Shown: positions 1 to 10,096 of the stretch, piece after piece
Numbering within the stretch: position 1 is the stretch's first letter
How the letters are laid out: each line of letters starts with the position of its first letter
Virus record (IMG/VR): IMGVR_UViG_3300020445_000026
Span: 1-35,325 of that record
Strand: one strand, 5' to 3'
DNA: 35,325 nt
Origin: a virus
Program-made: the position numbers and the translations under genes
The notes under the pieces: model-generated
Databases searched by the model: none
Seen by the model: only the letters and a program-made list of their open reading frames with translations
Told to the model about the DNA's origin: nothing

Positions 1-1
1 T

Positions 2-3000
2 ATAACTCAGAAAGATTCTGTTATCTCCTTACAAGTTGGTCAGACATCTGCTGTAAACTATACACCTACGAATGCTACTTATGACCCTGTAACAGGTGAC
101 ATGGTACTGACCCTCAATCAGCACCCTGTAATCAATGGAGCATCGGCACACGCCGCTACAGATGCCTCTTACGATGCTGTAACAGGTAAGATGGAGATTA
201 CTCTTGCTAACCATGGATTTAGTAATGGTGAGAGAGTAAGGATTCCACGTGACACCTTTAAGTTCACATGTGCTATGGATGGCGATACAGCCACCAAGGC
301 ATACCCTAGAGCAACTGACGATGCTGCTGATTGGTGGCTCGAAGTTGAGGATGTTACTACTGATACCTTTAAGGTTGAAGTTGGTAAGTCTCCTATCAAG
401 AATTTCACAGTATCCGCTGCTACATACAACCCCACAAGTGGTGACTTAGTTCTAACAATTGGATCACACCGTTTAACAACTGGTGAAGGTATCAGGTTAG
501 GAAAAGATTCACTGACATTTACTTGTGATTACAATAGCGACGGTAATACAACTCAAAAGACATATCCTAGAGCAACTGGTTCATCTGCTGCTGGTGGTAA
601 AGACTACGCATATGACACTTCTCTAGACATCACAGGTACTACTGAAACTACTATCACAGTTAATGTGAACGGTGGTCAGGGTGCTATTGGTGATACAACA
701 GCACATAACTTTGTTGCTGCTTCTAAGATCCAACCATCCAATGCTTCATACAACCCAACAACGGGTGTGATGTCATTGACAGTAGTTGGTCATGGAATGG
801 AAGATGGTGAGTACATTAAGTTAGACGACAGTACAGTAACCTTTACTTGTGCTAAGGATAGCGATGCTACAAACCACACATATCCACGTGCTAGTGACCC
901 TGCTAGTGGAACATGGTTGAAGATTTCAAATAAGACTAATGATACATTCGAGATTAATGTAGGAATATCTTCTGATACTTCTGCTCATTCATTCGTATCT
1001 GCTACTGCTGGTATTACTAGAAGTCAGGTACACACTGGTGGTGACTATGCTCACACATATGTACCAGCAACAGATCTAACACCTACTGGTGCGACTTACA
1101 ATCCAACAACAGGTATAATGACTCTTACAATTCCTAACCATGGAATTGCTGATAAAGAGTATGTTAAACTTGCTGATGGTGCTGTAACATTCACTTGTAC
1201 TGAAGGTGCTGGTAACCACGCATATCCTCGTTCTACTGACCCTGCTAGTGGTAAGTGGTTAAAGACTACTTACGTAGATGCTAACAGCTTCAGTATACAA
1301 GTTCTTGCTAAGACTCCATCTACTAATACTACAACTCACACTTATGTAAGTGCTGCTGCTAATAGTGTTAAGAGAGCACAGTTCTTATTATCTAAGCAGT
1401 CGATTCTACTTGCTGATGGTGCTGTAACATTTACATGTGCCGAAGATAGTAATGCTACTAACCATTCATATCCAAGATCTACTTTAAATCAGTATACAGC
1501 TACTGATGCTTCTTATGATCCTAATGATGGTGTAATGGTAATCACCGCTAGTGGTCATGGTATGAACAATGGTTCATATATTAAGATCGATGATGGTGCT
1601 TTCACATTCAAGTGTGCTAAAGATAACTATGCTACTAACCACGCATATCCAAGATCAACTGATCCTATCAGTGGAAAATATATAAGAATTTTTGATGTAA
1701 CTACAGATACATTCAGTATAGAATGTCTAGATGTAATACCTTCTACACATACAACTATACACACATTCGTATCTGCTGTAACTAATGGCATCACAGAGAA
1801 ACGTGATCCATACCGTCTATCTGCTATCCCAGTATCAGAAGTTGGTGAGTCCATGGCTACTGTCACTGGAGCTTCTTATAATGAGACTTCAGGTGTAATG
1901 AACGTTACTGTTCTTACCCACGGTTTATCATCTGGTGATCGTGTTAAGTTTGACGAAGGTTCACTGACCTTCACATGTGCTAAGGATGGTAATGCTACGC
2001 AGCATACTTATCCTAGAAAGACTGATCCATACTATGATGAGTGGCTTCAGATCACTTCCATTGACGTTGATACATTCAGTGTTCAAGTTGGTACAGGAGG
2101 TCCAAATGATCGTTTCGCCCACTCGTTTGTCTCTGCTACCCCTGGTGGTATTAAGTTCCAAGACGGAACAGTCAGAATCAATGTCGGAAAGTCAACTAAC
2201 ACTACTGCTCACGCATTTGTTAGTGCTGTTAGTAATTCCGTCAAGACAGGAGGGGTGTATAACCATACCTTTGTTCCTTCATCAGGAATAACAGCACAGG
2301 CAGGTACAGCTTACAATCCAACTACAGGTTGGATGACAGTAACTTCTGCTGATCATGGTCTAGTAAATGGAGATTACATCACTGTAGCTGAAGGTGGAAT
2401 ATCATTTACATGTACACATGATAGTAACGTATCAACTCATGCGTACCCAAGGAAGACTGATCCTCTCTACGCAACTTATGTTGTAGTACGTAACTGTACA
2501 CAAAATACTTTTGAGTTCAATGCCCTACAAGGTACAACTCCAACAAACACTACTGTCCACACCTTCGTAAGTGCTCTAACTGGAGCAATCAAGAGGGCTG
2601 CTATTAAGGGCGGTGGTAACTACCCACACAGATTCATCTCAGCAACTGCTAATGGTGTCGAGGTATCTGGAGATAACCAAGACTGTAAGGATGACGTTCT
2701 AGATGTCCTACAGGTCGTATCTTGGAACCTTGCTATGGGTGGTAACGACTTCACCTATGATGCTGCTAACCTGTATGTAACAGGCAATCATCTAGCAGGT
2801 GAGGAACATCATGCTATCTACGCTTTACGTCAAGCAAAATCAATTGCTACTGAAGTATTCCAGAATGAGACTGTAACAACTGGTGGACATACCACTAGGT
2901 CTCAGGTTAAGGATTTAACAATCACACAGGATACAGGTCTACCAATCTGTAATACTGTGATCGCATCCCTGACTACCTTAATGAATATCATTGAGGTTGC

Positions 3001-6000
3001 TATCGATACTGATAGTCTATCAGGTGTAACAAGGACAGTATCACACGCTACTCGTTGTTCTGATGTTGCTTCTACAATTACAACATTAACAAGTATATTA
3101 ACCACTGCCATAGGTACTACTGGGTCTCCAGGTAACCTAACTGGTGTAGCAAGAACATACCCAATATCTGATGAACAGTGTCTTGATGATATCAGACACG
3201 TTATCCGTTCTTGGATGTATGACCTTCGCTATGGTGGTAACTCTAAGACTATTGATTCCGCTAGTAAGTATATAAGCGGTACTAATATCGTTAACGTTAA
3301 TAATGAGGTAACTCAGACACGTCAGGTATACCAGAAGGCAAAGGACATGTGTGTCCTTGCTATTCGCAACCAGTTACCAGAAGCTGAGTTCACAAGTATA
3401 ACTCCATTCAGTAATGGTTCAACTACGGTTGATCTGACCAAGCCTGAGTGTAACGCAATGATCACTAATTTGACAGCGTTACATACTATCTTAGATAATG
3501 CTCTTAATACTCCAACATCACTTGCTGGTGTAACCAATACTCCTCCAAGCACAATGCTTAAGGATGATACTGGTATTAAGAAGGTTCCTATGTTGGGTGA
3601 CATGCTTGACTTACCAGTCATTGAGGCATCACCTTATATTCAGAACTCTTCACTTATCTCCTTCCTTGGTGCTTCTGGTGCTGAGATTGACGGTGCTAAG
3701 GTTGCTCAACCTAACGTTCCCAGACCAGGTGTCTATGCTGATGCTAACGGTGTTGAACGTCCAACATGGCCCCATCAGGGTAAATCGATGGTTGCCAACG
3801 CATTCACTATCATATCAATTGGTGGTGGTGTTGGTTATAACATCCTCAATGATGGATATACACAGCTTGTGTCTGTGTTCGTTATCTTCGGTGGAGACGG
3901 TGTTATTGTACAGTCAGGTGGATATGCTTCACTAACTAACTCTGCTTCTAACTTCGGTACTCGTTCACTTAAAGCAACTGGATATAGAAAAGATGCTTAT
4001 GAGTTTGACGTTGGTACGATTACTAACATCATTAACCAGACCGATAATAACGGTGCTGCTACTGGTCGTCAGATCATCGAGGTTGGTGGTACAACTCTAA
4101 CTAACTTCCCAGTTGAAGATTATATAATCAAGATTGATGGATACACTAATACTGATCCTTCTAAAGAATACTTTATTCTTGGTGTAGAGAAATTATCTGG
4201 TTCTATTGGTACTCAGGTAACTGCTAACGTCACTACTAACGATGGTTTAGGATTAGACCTTGTTAAGACTGACGGTGGTGCTCAGATCGCTTACAGTCAG
4301 GGTAACTTAACTCCTGAACTTGTAGGTAAGACAATAAGATTCCACAGACCATCCGTCTGTAACTCATCTTCCCATACGTGGGAATATGTAGGTGCTGGTG
4401 ATACTTACTTAGCTCTACCACAAAACGGTGGTGTTGGTATCCCTGCTAACGAAGCAGTCGAAGAGAAGTACGGTCAGGTTTATACCTCAGGTACTAACGA
4501 ATTCGGTGACTTCAAGGTTGGTGACTTCGTTACCATATTCAACAGAACTGGTAGTATTAGTTTCGTTGGTACTGTTAGTATCTCTGAACTATCATCTATT
4601 AAGATTGTTGGTGGAAACATTACTATTACTGGGTTCTCAGACAGTGATGAACTAGGTGGTGCTTTCGCTTCTGATTCATTACTACCCACACAGGCTGCTG
4701 TTAAGGATTACATTAACAACAAACTTGGTCCTTATCTAAACCAGCCATTCTCAACTAACGCTGTTCCTTCTGCTCTTGTACAGTTAACTACCTCTGGTAA
4801 GATTAACATTGAACAGATCCCTGCGTTACGTCCATTCAATATTACCTCTGTAGCATCTACAGCAGAAAGATTAGCGATTGAAGACGCTGCTGCTGGTGAC
4901 ATTGCTATTGAGACAACCTCAACAACATTTGAGTTTGCTCCATCTGCTGTTGATACAGTTAGTGAGTATATCAATATTCCTGCTCATGGACTGGCAACTG
5001 GTGACGCTTTAACATACTTCCAAGGTACCGCTAACATTGGTAACTTGGCTGATGGTGCCACTTACTATGTCATCCTACATTCTGTTGGTGCTAACACCAC
5101 AGACTACATCAAACTTGCTACATCACTAGCTGATGCTCAAGGTGGTACTCCTAGAAACCTATCCTCTCAAGGATCTGGTACTCATAAGTTACGTACTGAG
5201 GGTGCTGCTGTATCCTACATTCTTGAGAATGATCTGGATTCGATGTATATCGCATTCACTCCAGATGCTACAATCACCTATACTAATACTAACCTAGCAA
5301 TTGGTTCTGCTACTGGTGCTCAGGGTGTTATTACTGATTACAAAGAGGGTGTTGTTAGAGACATCTTAATTGATGAAGCTGGTGCTGGATACGCAAGTGC
5401 TCCAGGTATCACAATTACTGCTCCTGGCGGCGGTGGTGTAACTGCTACTGCTACATGTACCATTACTAATGGTCAGATCAGTACAATCACTATTACCAAT
5501 CCAGGTAGTAAGTACTTCACACAACCAACAGTTACCTTCTCAGCACCACCTACAGGTGGTACACAGGCTACTGCTCAGGGTAACGTTGCTAGGATCGAAG
5601 CTCGTTTAACAGTCGATCTTGCTAATAATATTAAATTCAGTGACGTTGATTTCATGCAGGAGGAGACAAATACAACTCTTGCTACAGGTACATACGTTCA
5701 CGACACATACGACATCACAGTAACAGAGACAAACCATGGCTTTGCTCAAGGTGATATCGTTTACTTAGATTTCACATCTGGTTCTTCACCATCTGGATTC
5801 TACGCAATTACTCCTGTCAATGCTAATGAGTATACAGTAACTGCTGCTGTAGCTCTCTTGACATCTGGTAACTATAATCGTAAGAAGATTGTAGATGTTA
5901 TCAGAACAGTTAATACATCTGCTAATGATGCTGCTAACTGGACTCAGTTATCATCTACTAACATTGATGCTTCTAACATCGTTGCTGGTACAATTGACCC

Positions 6001-9000
6001 TGAGCGTCTTGCTGACACAGGTGTTGCTAACAGTTTCACCTTCTTAAGAGGTGACTCTTCTTACCAGTACACTATTCAGTCAGTTAAGTTCTCAACTGAT
6101 GACTGTATGGTTGCTGAGTCAAGTCTATCTGACACATCATACGTTGAGAAAGTAAACGTCACTGTTGGTGGTTCTGGATACACAGTTGGTACTTATCAGA
6201 ACATCCCAATGTTGGGTGGTAACGTTAGTATCTCTGATGCTGGTGTAGCACGTGCTACATACACAGTTGCTGACGTTACTACTGGTGGTATTATCGCTAG
6301 TGTAAGTAACCTCAACCAGACTCCAACATCATACACAGTATCAAGTACATTTGACGTAGAACCTTCCACCACAACAGGTGCTGGTTTAGGTGCTTCTATT
6401 AGATTCGTTTCTGATGGCAATGGTACATTAACTGTTGACGTTATACTAGATGGTGGTTCTGGATACTTAGGTGGAGATACTTTAACCTTCGATGGTCCAT
6501 TATTCGGTGGTACAGTACAGCAACCAGTCGAACTAACAGTTTCAACTCTAACTTCTACTCAGGCATTTGGTGTCTTGACTAACTGTAGTGTTGTTACCGC
6601 AGGTACTGGATATAACGCAGACTTCACACTAACAGTTCCTAATGAACTTGGAACTCCATCCGTAGCAGCAAGTCTTACTGCTGTCAAGGGTACACTCCCA
6701 CGTTACTTTGGTAACGCTTCTATTGACCTTAAGAAGGCAAACAAACTTACTCCAACTACTCTTCAGGCTGGTGGTTCAGTATTCGGTAACTACGGTATCG
6801 CTAAGTTCCGTAAGAACGTTGCTGAACAGGCACTAGGTGACCAGACAGAAGGTGGTTTCGTTCTCACAGTTAATGGTGAGGTCTCTATTGACCAAGGTGC
6901 TGGTTCTAAACTGAACGCAGACAAACTAGATGGTAACGAAGGTGCGTTCTATCAGAATGCTTCCAACCTTGTTGAAGGTGTTATCGATCCACAACGTCTG
7001 GCAAACACCACATACAACATCTCTATATCTGGTACTGCTGACTTCGCTAACGTACTGTTCGCTGAAACAACTGCTCCATCATCTGCTAACGCTAACCTCG
7101 TATCAGCAGCAAACGTTGGTGCTCAGTTGGCACTCAGAAGTAACAGTGTTAATGGTATTCCTACTGATGCTGGTGGAACTAGAAACGGTACTTTAACATT
7201 CCGTCGTACTGCTACTGGCAACTCTGTTGCTCAGTTAGCATTCTCCGCTACAGATAACCTATACATTCGTGGTAACAGTGATACTGGTACCGTATATGGT
7301 AACTGGGCTAAGATCTGGCATTCAGAAAATGATGGTCCTCCTGATATTAACGAACCTCGTCGTGGTACACTTCCTGGTCCTAACGCTGACTTCTTAGATA
7401 ATCAGCAAGGATTGTGGTACCAGCAAGGCTATAACATTCATGACCAAAGAACAGTTGGTGTTCTAGGCGATCCTGCATTACCAACTCTATTAGGTCGCAA
7501 CAAGTATATCGCTGACAACCTTTACGTTGTATCTTCTGGCGAGAAATATACACTTTATATTCCAAACTATAAGGCAGCAACTGGAACCAATCCAGTAGGT
7601 AACCTTTCAGCAGGTGGTAACTATACTATCTACGCTGATGACGCTGCTGTAAATAACATTGGTACAATCACGGTAGATCCTGGTGGTATTAATGAAGTAG
7701 ATGACACCACAACTGGTGGAACCTACACAACAGTTACTGGTTCTATAGCGTTCGTTGGTGCTTACACCAATAAGGACATTAGAGTCTTTGGTCCTAACCC
7801 TGGATCTAAGTGGACAGTAACTTCTTCTAACCTACTTACAACAGGTGCTTCTCAGGTATTTGCTCTAAGCAATACTGCTAACGGTGCTCTTCTTGAAATG
7901 GGTAGAGCTGGTATCGTAGCAACCCCAATGCTAGATGTCAGATCTGGTGGTCTATCTAATGACTACGATGTCAGATTTGAATTCTCTGGTGGTGATGCTA
8001 CTAACGGCAACGGTCTTCTAGATATCAAGACAAGTTCTGTTACTGTCAACAGTAACACAGTTTGGCATAGTGGTAATGATGGTGCTTCATCACAACTTGA
8101 TGCACACTATGTTGATGGTTGGACACAGAATTCCAGCAATGTTAATAACACTCTTGTAAGGAGAGGATCAAGTGGTGACATCAGTATTTCTGATTTGTAT
8201 GCTGACCAAGGTATATTCCAAAACACTGGTACTACTATCTTACAACTAGGTGATGCCAACGGTATTCATATCGGTAAGGCAACAACCAACGTTCTATCCA
8301 TTAAAGGTAAGAACAATGGTAACCTAGGTTACATTAGATTTGGTAATGATTCAAACAACTTCGGATGGAATGGTACACACCTATCATACAATAACGTTTA
8401 TTTCCGTAATGGTCGCTTGGGCATTGGTGATAGCGACCCAGCTGTCTCACTAGAGTCTTCTGGAGATGCCATCTTTGGATCTACTGGTAGATCCGCTAAT
8501 ACATATATCCGTGCTTTAGCGGGTGATTCTTATCAGTGTGGTTTTGAAGCCTATGGTTCTAACCAAGGTACAGGTTACTTATACGTTGGACAATCATCTG
8601 CCTATGGTGGTGGTATTGCTTACAACGGAGACAACTCTCCTGGAGCATTTGGTTCTGAGCAAGGTGATGATATAACCTTCTTCAGAAGAGAGAATGGATC
8701 TGACAATCGTGTCATGAAGTATCGTTACAACGATTCTACTGTACACTTCTTCGGTCAGATACAATCTAGAGTTTCTACTGGTACAGCACCATTTGTAGTT
8801 GCTTCTACTACAGTTGTTTCTAACTTGAACGCTGACTTACTTGATGGTTACACAGCAACTGGATTACCTTACTTGGGTAACCAAGTCAACCAGTGGCAGA
8901 CTTCTAATGAGGGTCAGAGACGCTTCTACTTCTCTAACAACTCTCATACATACTACAGTACTGGTAGCAACTACTACTGGAGAAATGATGCTGACTACGG

Positions 9001-9337
9001 TATCGCTTCTCTTAGTGATGGTGGTCATTGGACATTATACGAACCAGGTAGTGACCAAACTCAGTCATCCTACAGGATGCAGATCAAGGGTGATAATGGT
9101 TTAGACATTGACTCCGATTCAGTTGGTCTATCAGGTGGTCAAAGATCTGTTGTACTACGTGCTGACGGATCTAAGCAGTGGGTAGATAGGTACGGTATTA
9201 TCAAGCGTAATAACCAATCTATCTCAGAAAGTATCACTATAAATAATGGAGACTCCTGTGCTTCCTACGGTCCACTAACAGTCAACAATGGCTACACAAT
9301 CTCCATCGCATCAGGCGGTGCTTGGGTAATTCTCTAA
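2..9337 (+). CDS. Giant repeat-rich tail fibre/structural protein, 5'-truncated
   Basis: The reading frame is open from position 2 through the first ATG at 101, and the residues before that ATG already match the repeat (Y-D-P-V-T-G), so the gene continues beyond the left edge. Visible layers: about seven copies of a 90-130 residue beta-type repeat (nt 74-2670; consensus A-[ST]-Y-N-P-T-T-G, H-G, T-F-T-C, Y-P-R, T-F, H-x-F-V-S-A); a predicted helical, Cys-containing module in two copies (2674-3545); a Gly/Val-rich segment (about 3590-4010); G-x-G-Y beta repeats (5380-6650); and fibre modules typical of cyanomyoviruses with L-N-A-D-x-L-D-G (6911, 8826) and W-H-S-G-N-D (about 8065). The C-terminus ends in a short S-I-T-I-N-N-G type beta segment. 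No enzymatic motif is seen. It is very probably a virion host-recognition or baseplate-attached fibre protein; its exact position on the particle is not known. Three smaller fibre-tip-like genes follow directly. Confidence 0.85.
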   Translation: MTQKDSVISLQVGQTSAVNYTPTNATYDPVTGDMVLTLNQHPVINGASAHAATDASYDAVTGKMEITLANHGFSNGERVRIPRDTFKFTCAMDGDTATKAYPRATDDAADWWLEVEDVTTDTFKVEVGKSPIKNFTVSAATYNPTSGDLVLTIGSHRLTTGEGIRLGKDSLTFTCDYNSDGNTTQKTYPRATGSSAAGGKDYAYDTSLDITGTTETTITVNVNGGQGAIGDTTAHNFVAASKIQPSNASYNPTTGVMSLTVVGHGMEDGEYIKLDDSTVTFTCAKDSDATNHTYPRASDPASGTWLKISNKTNDTFEINVGISSDTSAHSFVSATAGITRSQVHTGGDYAHTYVPATDLTPTGATYNPTTGIMTLTIPNHGIADKEYVKLADGAVTFTCTEGAGNHAYPRSTDPASGKWLKTTYVDANSFSIQVLAKTPSTNTTTHTYVSAAANSVKRAQFLLSKQSILLADGAVTFTCAEDSNATNHSYPRSTLNQYTATDASYDPNDGVMVITASGHGMNNGSYIKIDDGAFTFKCAKDNYATNHAYPRSTDPISGKYIRIFDVTTDTFSIECLDVIPSTHTTIHTFVSAVTNGITEKRDPYRLSAIPVSEVGESMATVTGASYNETSGVMNVTVLTHGLSSGDRVKFDEGSLTFTCAKDGNATQHTYPRKTDPYYDEWLQITSIDVDTFSVQVGTGGPNDRFAHSFVSATPGGIKFQDGTVRINVGKSTNTTAHAFVSAVSNSVKTGGVYNHTFVPSSGITAQAGTAYNPTTGWMTVTSADHGLVNGDYITVAEGGISFTCTHDSNVSTHAYPRKTDPLYATYVVVRNCTQNTFEFNALQGTTPTNTTVHTFVSALTGAIKRAAIKGGGNYPHRFISATANGVEVSGDNQDCKDDVLDVLQVVSWNLAMGGNDFTYDAANLYVTGNHLAGEEHHAIYALRQAKSIATEVFQNETVTTGGHTTRSQVKDLTITQDTGLPICNTVIASLTTLMNIIEVAIDTDSLSGVTRTVSHATRCSDVASTITTLTSILTTAIGTTGSPGNLTGVARTYPISDEQCLDDIRHVIRSWMYDLRYGGNSKTIDSASKYISGTNIVNVNNEVTQTRQVYQKAKDMCVLAIRNQLPEAEFTSITPFSNGSTTVDLTKPECNAMITNLTALHTILDNALNTPTSLAGVTNTPPSTMLKDDTGIKKVPMLGDMLDLPVIEASPYIQNSSLISFLGASGAEIDGAKVAQPNVPRPGVYADANGVERPTWPHQGKSMVANAFTIISIGGGVGYNILNDGYTQLVSVFVIFGGDGVIVQSGGYASLTNSASNFGTRSLKATGYRKDAYEFDVGTITNIINQTDNNGAATGRQIIEVGGTTLTNFPVEDYIIKIDGYTNTDPSKEYFILGVEKLSGSIGTQVTANVTTNDGLGLDLVKTDGGAQIAYSQGNLTPELVGKTIRFHRPSVCNSSSHTWEYVGAGDTYLALPQNGGVGIPANEAVEEKYGQVYTSGTNEFGDFKVGDFVTIFNRTGSISFVGTVSISELSSIKIVGGNITITGFSDSDELGGAFASDSLLPTQAAVKDYINNKLGPYLNQPFSTNAVPSALVQLTTSGKINIEQIPALRPFNITSVASTAERLAIEDAAAGDIAIETTSTTFEFAPSAVDTVSEYINIPAHGLATGDALTYFQGTANIGNLADGATYYVILHSVGANTTDYIKLATSLADAQGGTPRNLSSQGSGTHKLRTEGAAVSYILENDLDSMYIAFTPDATITYTNTNLAIGSATGAQGVITDYKEGVVRDILIDEAGAGYASAPGITITAPGGGGVTATATCTITNGQISTITITNPGSKYFTQPTVTFSAPPTGGTQATAQGNVARIEARLTVDLANNIKFSDVDFMQEETNTTLATGTYVHDTYDITVTETNHGFAQGDIVYLDFTSGSSPSGFYAITPVNANEYTVTAAVALLTSGNYNRKKIVDVIRTVNTSANDAANWTQLSSTNIDASNIVAGTIDPERLADTGVANSFTFLRGDSSYQYTIQSVKFSTDDCMVAESSLSDTSYVEKVNVTVGGSGYTVGTYQNIPMLGGNVSISDAGVARATYTVADVTTGGIIASVSNLNQTPTSYTVSSTFDVEPSTTTGAGLGASIRFVSDGNGTLTVDVILDGGSGYLGGDTLTFDGPLFGGTVQQPVELTVSTLTSTQAFGVLTNCSVVTAGTGYNADFTLTVPNELGTPSVAASLTAVKGTLPRYFGNASIDLKKANKLTPTTLQAGGSVFGNYGIAKFRKNVAEQALGDQTEGGFVLTVNGEVSIDQGAGSKLNADKLDGNEGAFYQNASNLVEGVIDPQRLANTTYNISISGTADFANVLFAETTAPSSANANLVSAANVGAQLALRSNSVNGIPTDAGGTRNGTLTFRRTATGNSVAQLAFSATDNLYIRGNSDTGTVYGNWAKIWHSENDGPPDINEPRRGTLPGPNADFLDNQQGLWYQQGYNIHDQRTVGVLGDPALPTLLGRNKYIADNLYVVSSGEKYTLYIPNYKAATGTNPVGNLSAGGNYTIYADDAAVNNIGTITVDPGGINEVDDTTTGGTYTTVTGSIAFVGAYTNKDIRVFGPNPGSKWTVTSSNLLTTGASQVFALSNTANGALLEMGRAGIVATPMLDVRSGGLSNDYDVRFEFSGGDATNGNGLLDIKTSSVTVNSNTVWHSGNDGASSQLDAHYVDGWTQNSSNVNNTLVRRGSSGDISISDLYADQGIFQNTGTTILQLGDANGIHIGKATTNVLSIKGKNNGNLGYIRFGNDSNNFGWNGTHLSYNNVYFRNGRLGIGDSDPAVSLESSGDAIFGSTGRSANTYIRALAGDSYQCGFEAYGSNQGTGYLYVGQSSAYGGGIAYNGDNSPGAFGSEQGDDITFFRRENGSDNRVMKYRYNDSTVHFFGQIQSRVSTGTAPFVVASTTVVSNLNADLLDGYTATGLPYLGNQVNQWQTSNEGQRRFYFSNNSHTYYSTGSNYYWRNDADYGIASLSDGGHWTLYEPGSDQTQSSYRMQIKGDNGLDIDSDSVGLSGGQRSVVLRADGSKQWVDRYGIIKRNNQSISESITINNGDSCASYGPLTVNNGYTISIASGGAWVIL
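74..2670 (+). repeat. Protein-level tandem repeat array, about 7 copies
   Basis: Divergent in-frame repeats inside the giant structural gene. Each starts with A-[ST]-Y-[ND]-P-x-x-G, has H-G near residue 20, then T-F-T-C, then Y-P-R, then an H-x-F-V-S-A end. Copies start near nt 74 (incomplete), 167, 419, 737, 1088, 1505, 1868 and 2306. Extra fragments interrupt the array, for example a lone T-F-T-C...Y-P-R piece near 1410-1485, so array growth was partly by unequal internal duplication. Confidence 0.8.
1168..1431 (+). repeat. 24-bp direct repeat, 240 bp apart, in frame
   Basis: Positions 1168-1191 and 1408-1431 are identical over 24 nt and both encode L-A-D-G-A-V-T-F. The offset is 240 bp (80 codons), so frame is kept. 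The second copy starts a partial repeat lacking the Y-N-P-T-T-G head, which looks like the scar of a recombination within the array. Confidence 0.75.
2674..3545 (+). repeat. Duplicated helical Cys module within giant fibre
   Basis: Two related segments begin with C-[KL]-D-D-[VI] followed by W/Y...G-G-N and A-[AS]-x-[LK]-Y-[VI] (near 2683 and 3180). Three sub-repeats have the pattern C-x-x-[VM]...L-T-x-L/I...I...A followed by L-[SAT]-G-V (near 2948, 3058 and 3451). The amphipathic, beta-poor character differs from the flanking beta repeats, so this is likely a helical spacer or hinge. Confidence 0.6.
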
Positions 9338-9343
9338 AAAACT

Positions 9344-10096
9344 ATGAGTCGATTATACGTAAATAACCTGAGAGCATACTCAGGTTCAACTATTACTATT
9401 CCAGCGACAACATCGTTGTCATTGGGTGGTGCCAAAATTAATGAGTCCTCAGTTCTACCAAGTGCTTCTGGACAAACCAACAAAGCAGTTGGTAGTGATG
9501 GAGAATCAATTATATACGATACATACGGAGCTACCGCAATTCAGACCTTTACAAGTTCTGGTAGTTATAGTAAGTCTACTGGTGTTAATACCGTTATGGT
9601 TAGACTTGTTGCTGCTGGTGGAGGAGGATCTGGACATGGAGAATGTGGTGGAGCTGGTGGATTCACTGAACGTATATGCGACGTTAGTGGTGTTTCCTCA
9701 GTCTCAGTTGTTATTGGTGTAGGTGGAACTGGTACATACTATTCAGGTAGATCTGGTCAGGGTACTGCTTCATCATTCGGTTCATTCTGTACTGCTACAG
9801 GTGGTGACGGTGCTAACCAAACTTATCAGCACGCTGGTGGTTTAGGTGGAGTAGGAACGGGAGGAGATGTTAATATGTACGGGGGCGGTGGATCTGCTCA
9901 CGGAAGATATAATGGTGCTGGTGGATCATCCTTCTTTGGTGGATGTGCTGCTAGAGGTCATCCTCGTGGTGGAGATTATTCTCGTAACCACCAAAGACGA
10001 TCTGCGCCTGGTTCGGGAAGTGCTAATGCTTGGCATAGATCTTATCTGGGTCCAGAAGGGATGAATGGAATGATCGTAGTCTGGGAGTTTAAATAA
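9344..10096 (+). CDS. Glycine-rich fibre-tip/adhesin-like protein, paralogue 1
   Basis: 250 aa. The first 60 residues are a short beta module (V-N-N-L, S-G-S-T-I-T-I) like the attachment ends of cyanophage short fibres. A segment F-T-S-S-G-S-Y...V-R-L-V-A-A-G-G-G-G opens a Gly-rich domain resembling the Gly_rich_2 type, and the rest is a Gly-rich lattice with G-G-A-G-G, F-G-G and G-H-P-R-G-G motifs ending in V-V-W-E-F. Gly-rich lattices of this kind are known from T-even-type gp38 adhesins, where polyglycine helices present variable loops to the receptor; assigning that role here is inference. It starts 7 bp after the giant fibre stop and abuts the next paralogue exactly. Confidence 0.75.
   Translation: MSRLYVNNLRAYSGSTITIPATTSLSLGGAKINESSVLPSASGQTNKAVGSDGESIIYDTYGATAIQTFTSSGSYSKSTGVNTVMVRLVAAGGGGSGHGECGGAGGFTERICDVSGVSSVSVVIGVGGTGTYYSGRSGQGTASSFGSFCTATGGDGANQTYQHAGGLGGVGTGGDVNMYGGGGSAHGRYNGAGGSSFFGGCAARGHPRGGDYSRNHQRRSAPGSGSANAWHRSYLGPEGMNGMIVVWEFK

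Noticed and set aside
101-103. ATG at 101 as the true start of the giant structural gene
   Set aside because: The frame is open to the window edge and the residues upstream continue the repeat pattern, so the gene is truncated.
1627-1866. Reverse-strand open frames within the giant fibre and other large genes
   Set aside because: They are low-complexity reflections of the repeat-coding strand without motifs or start contexts.
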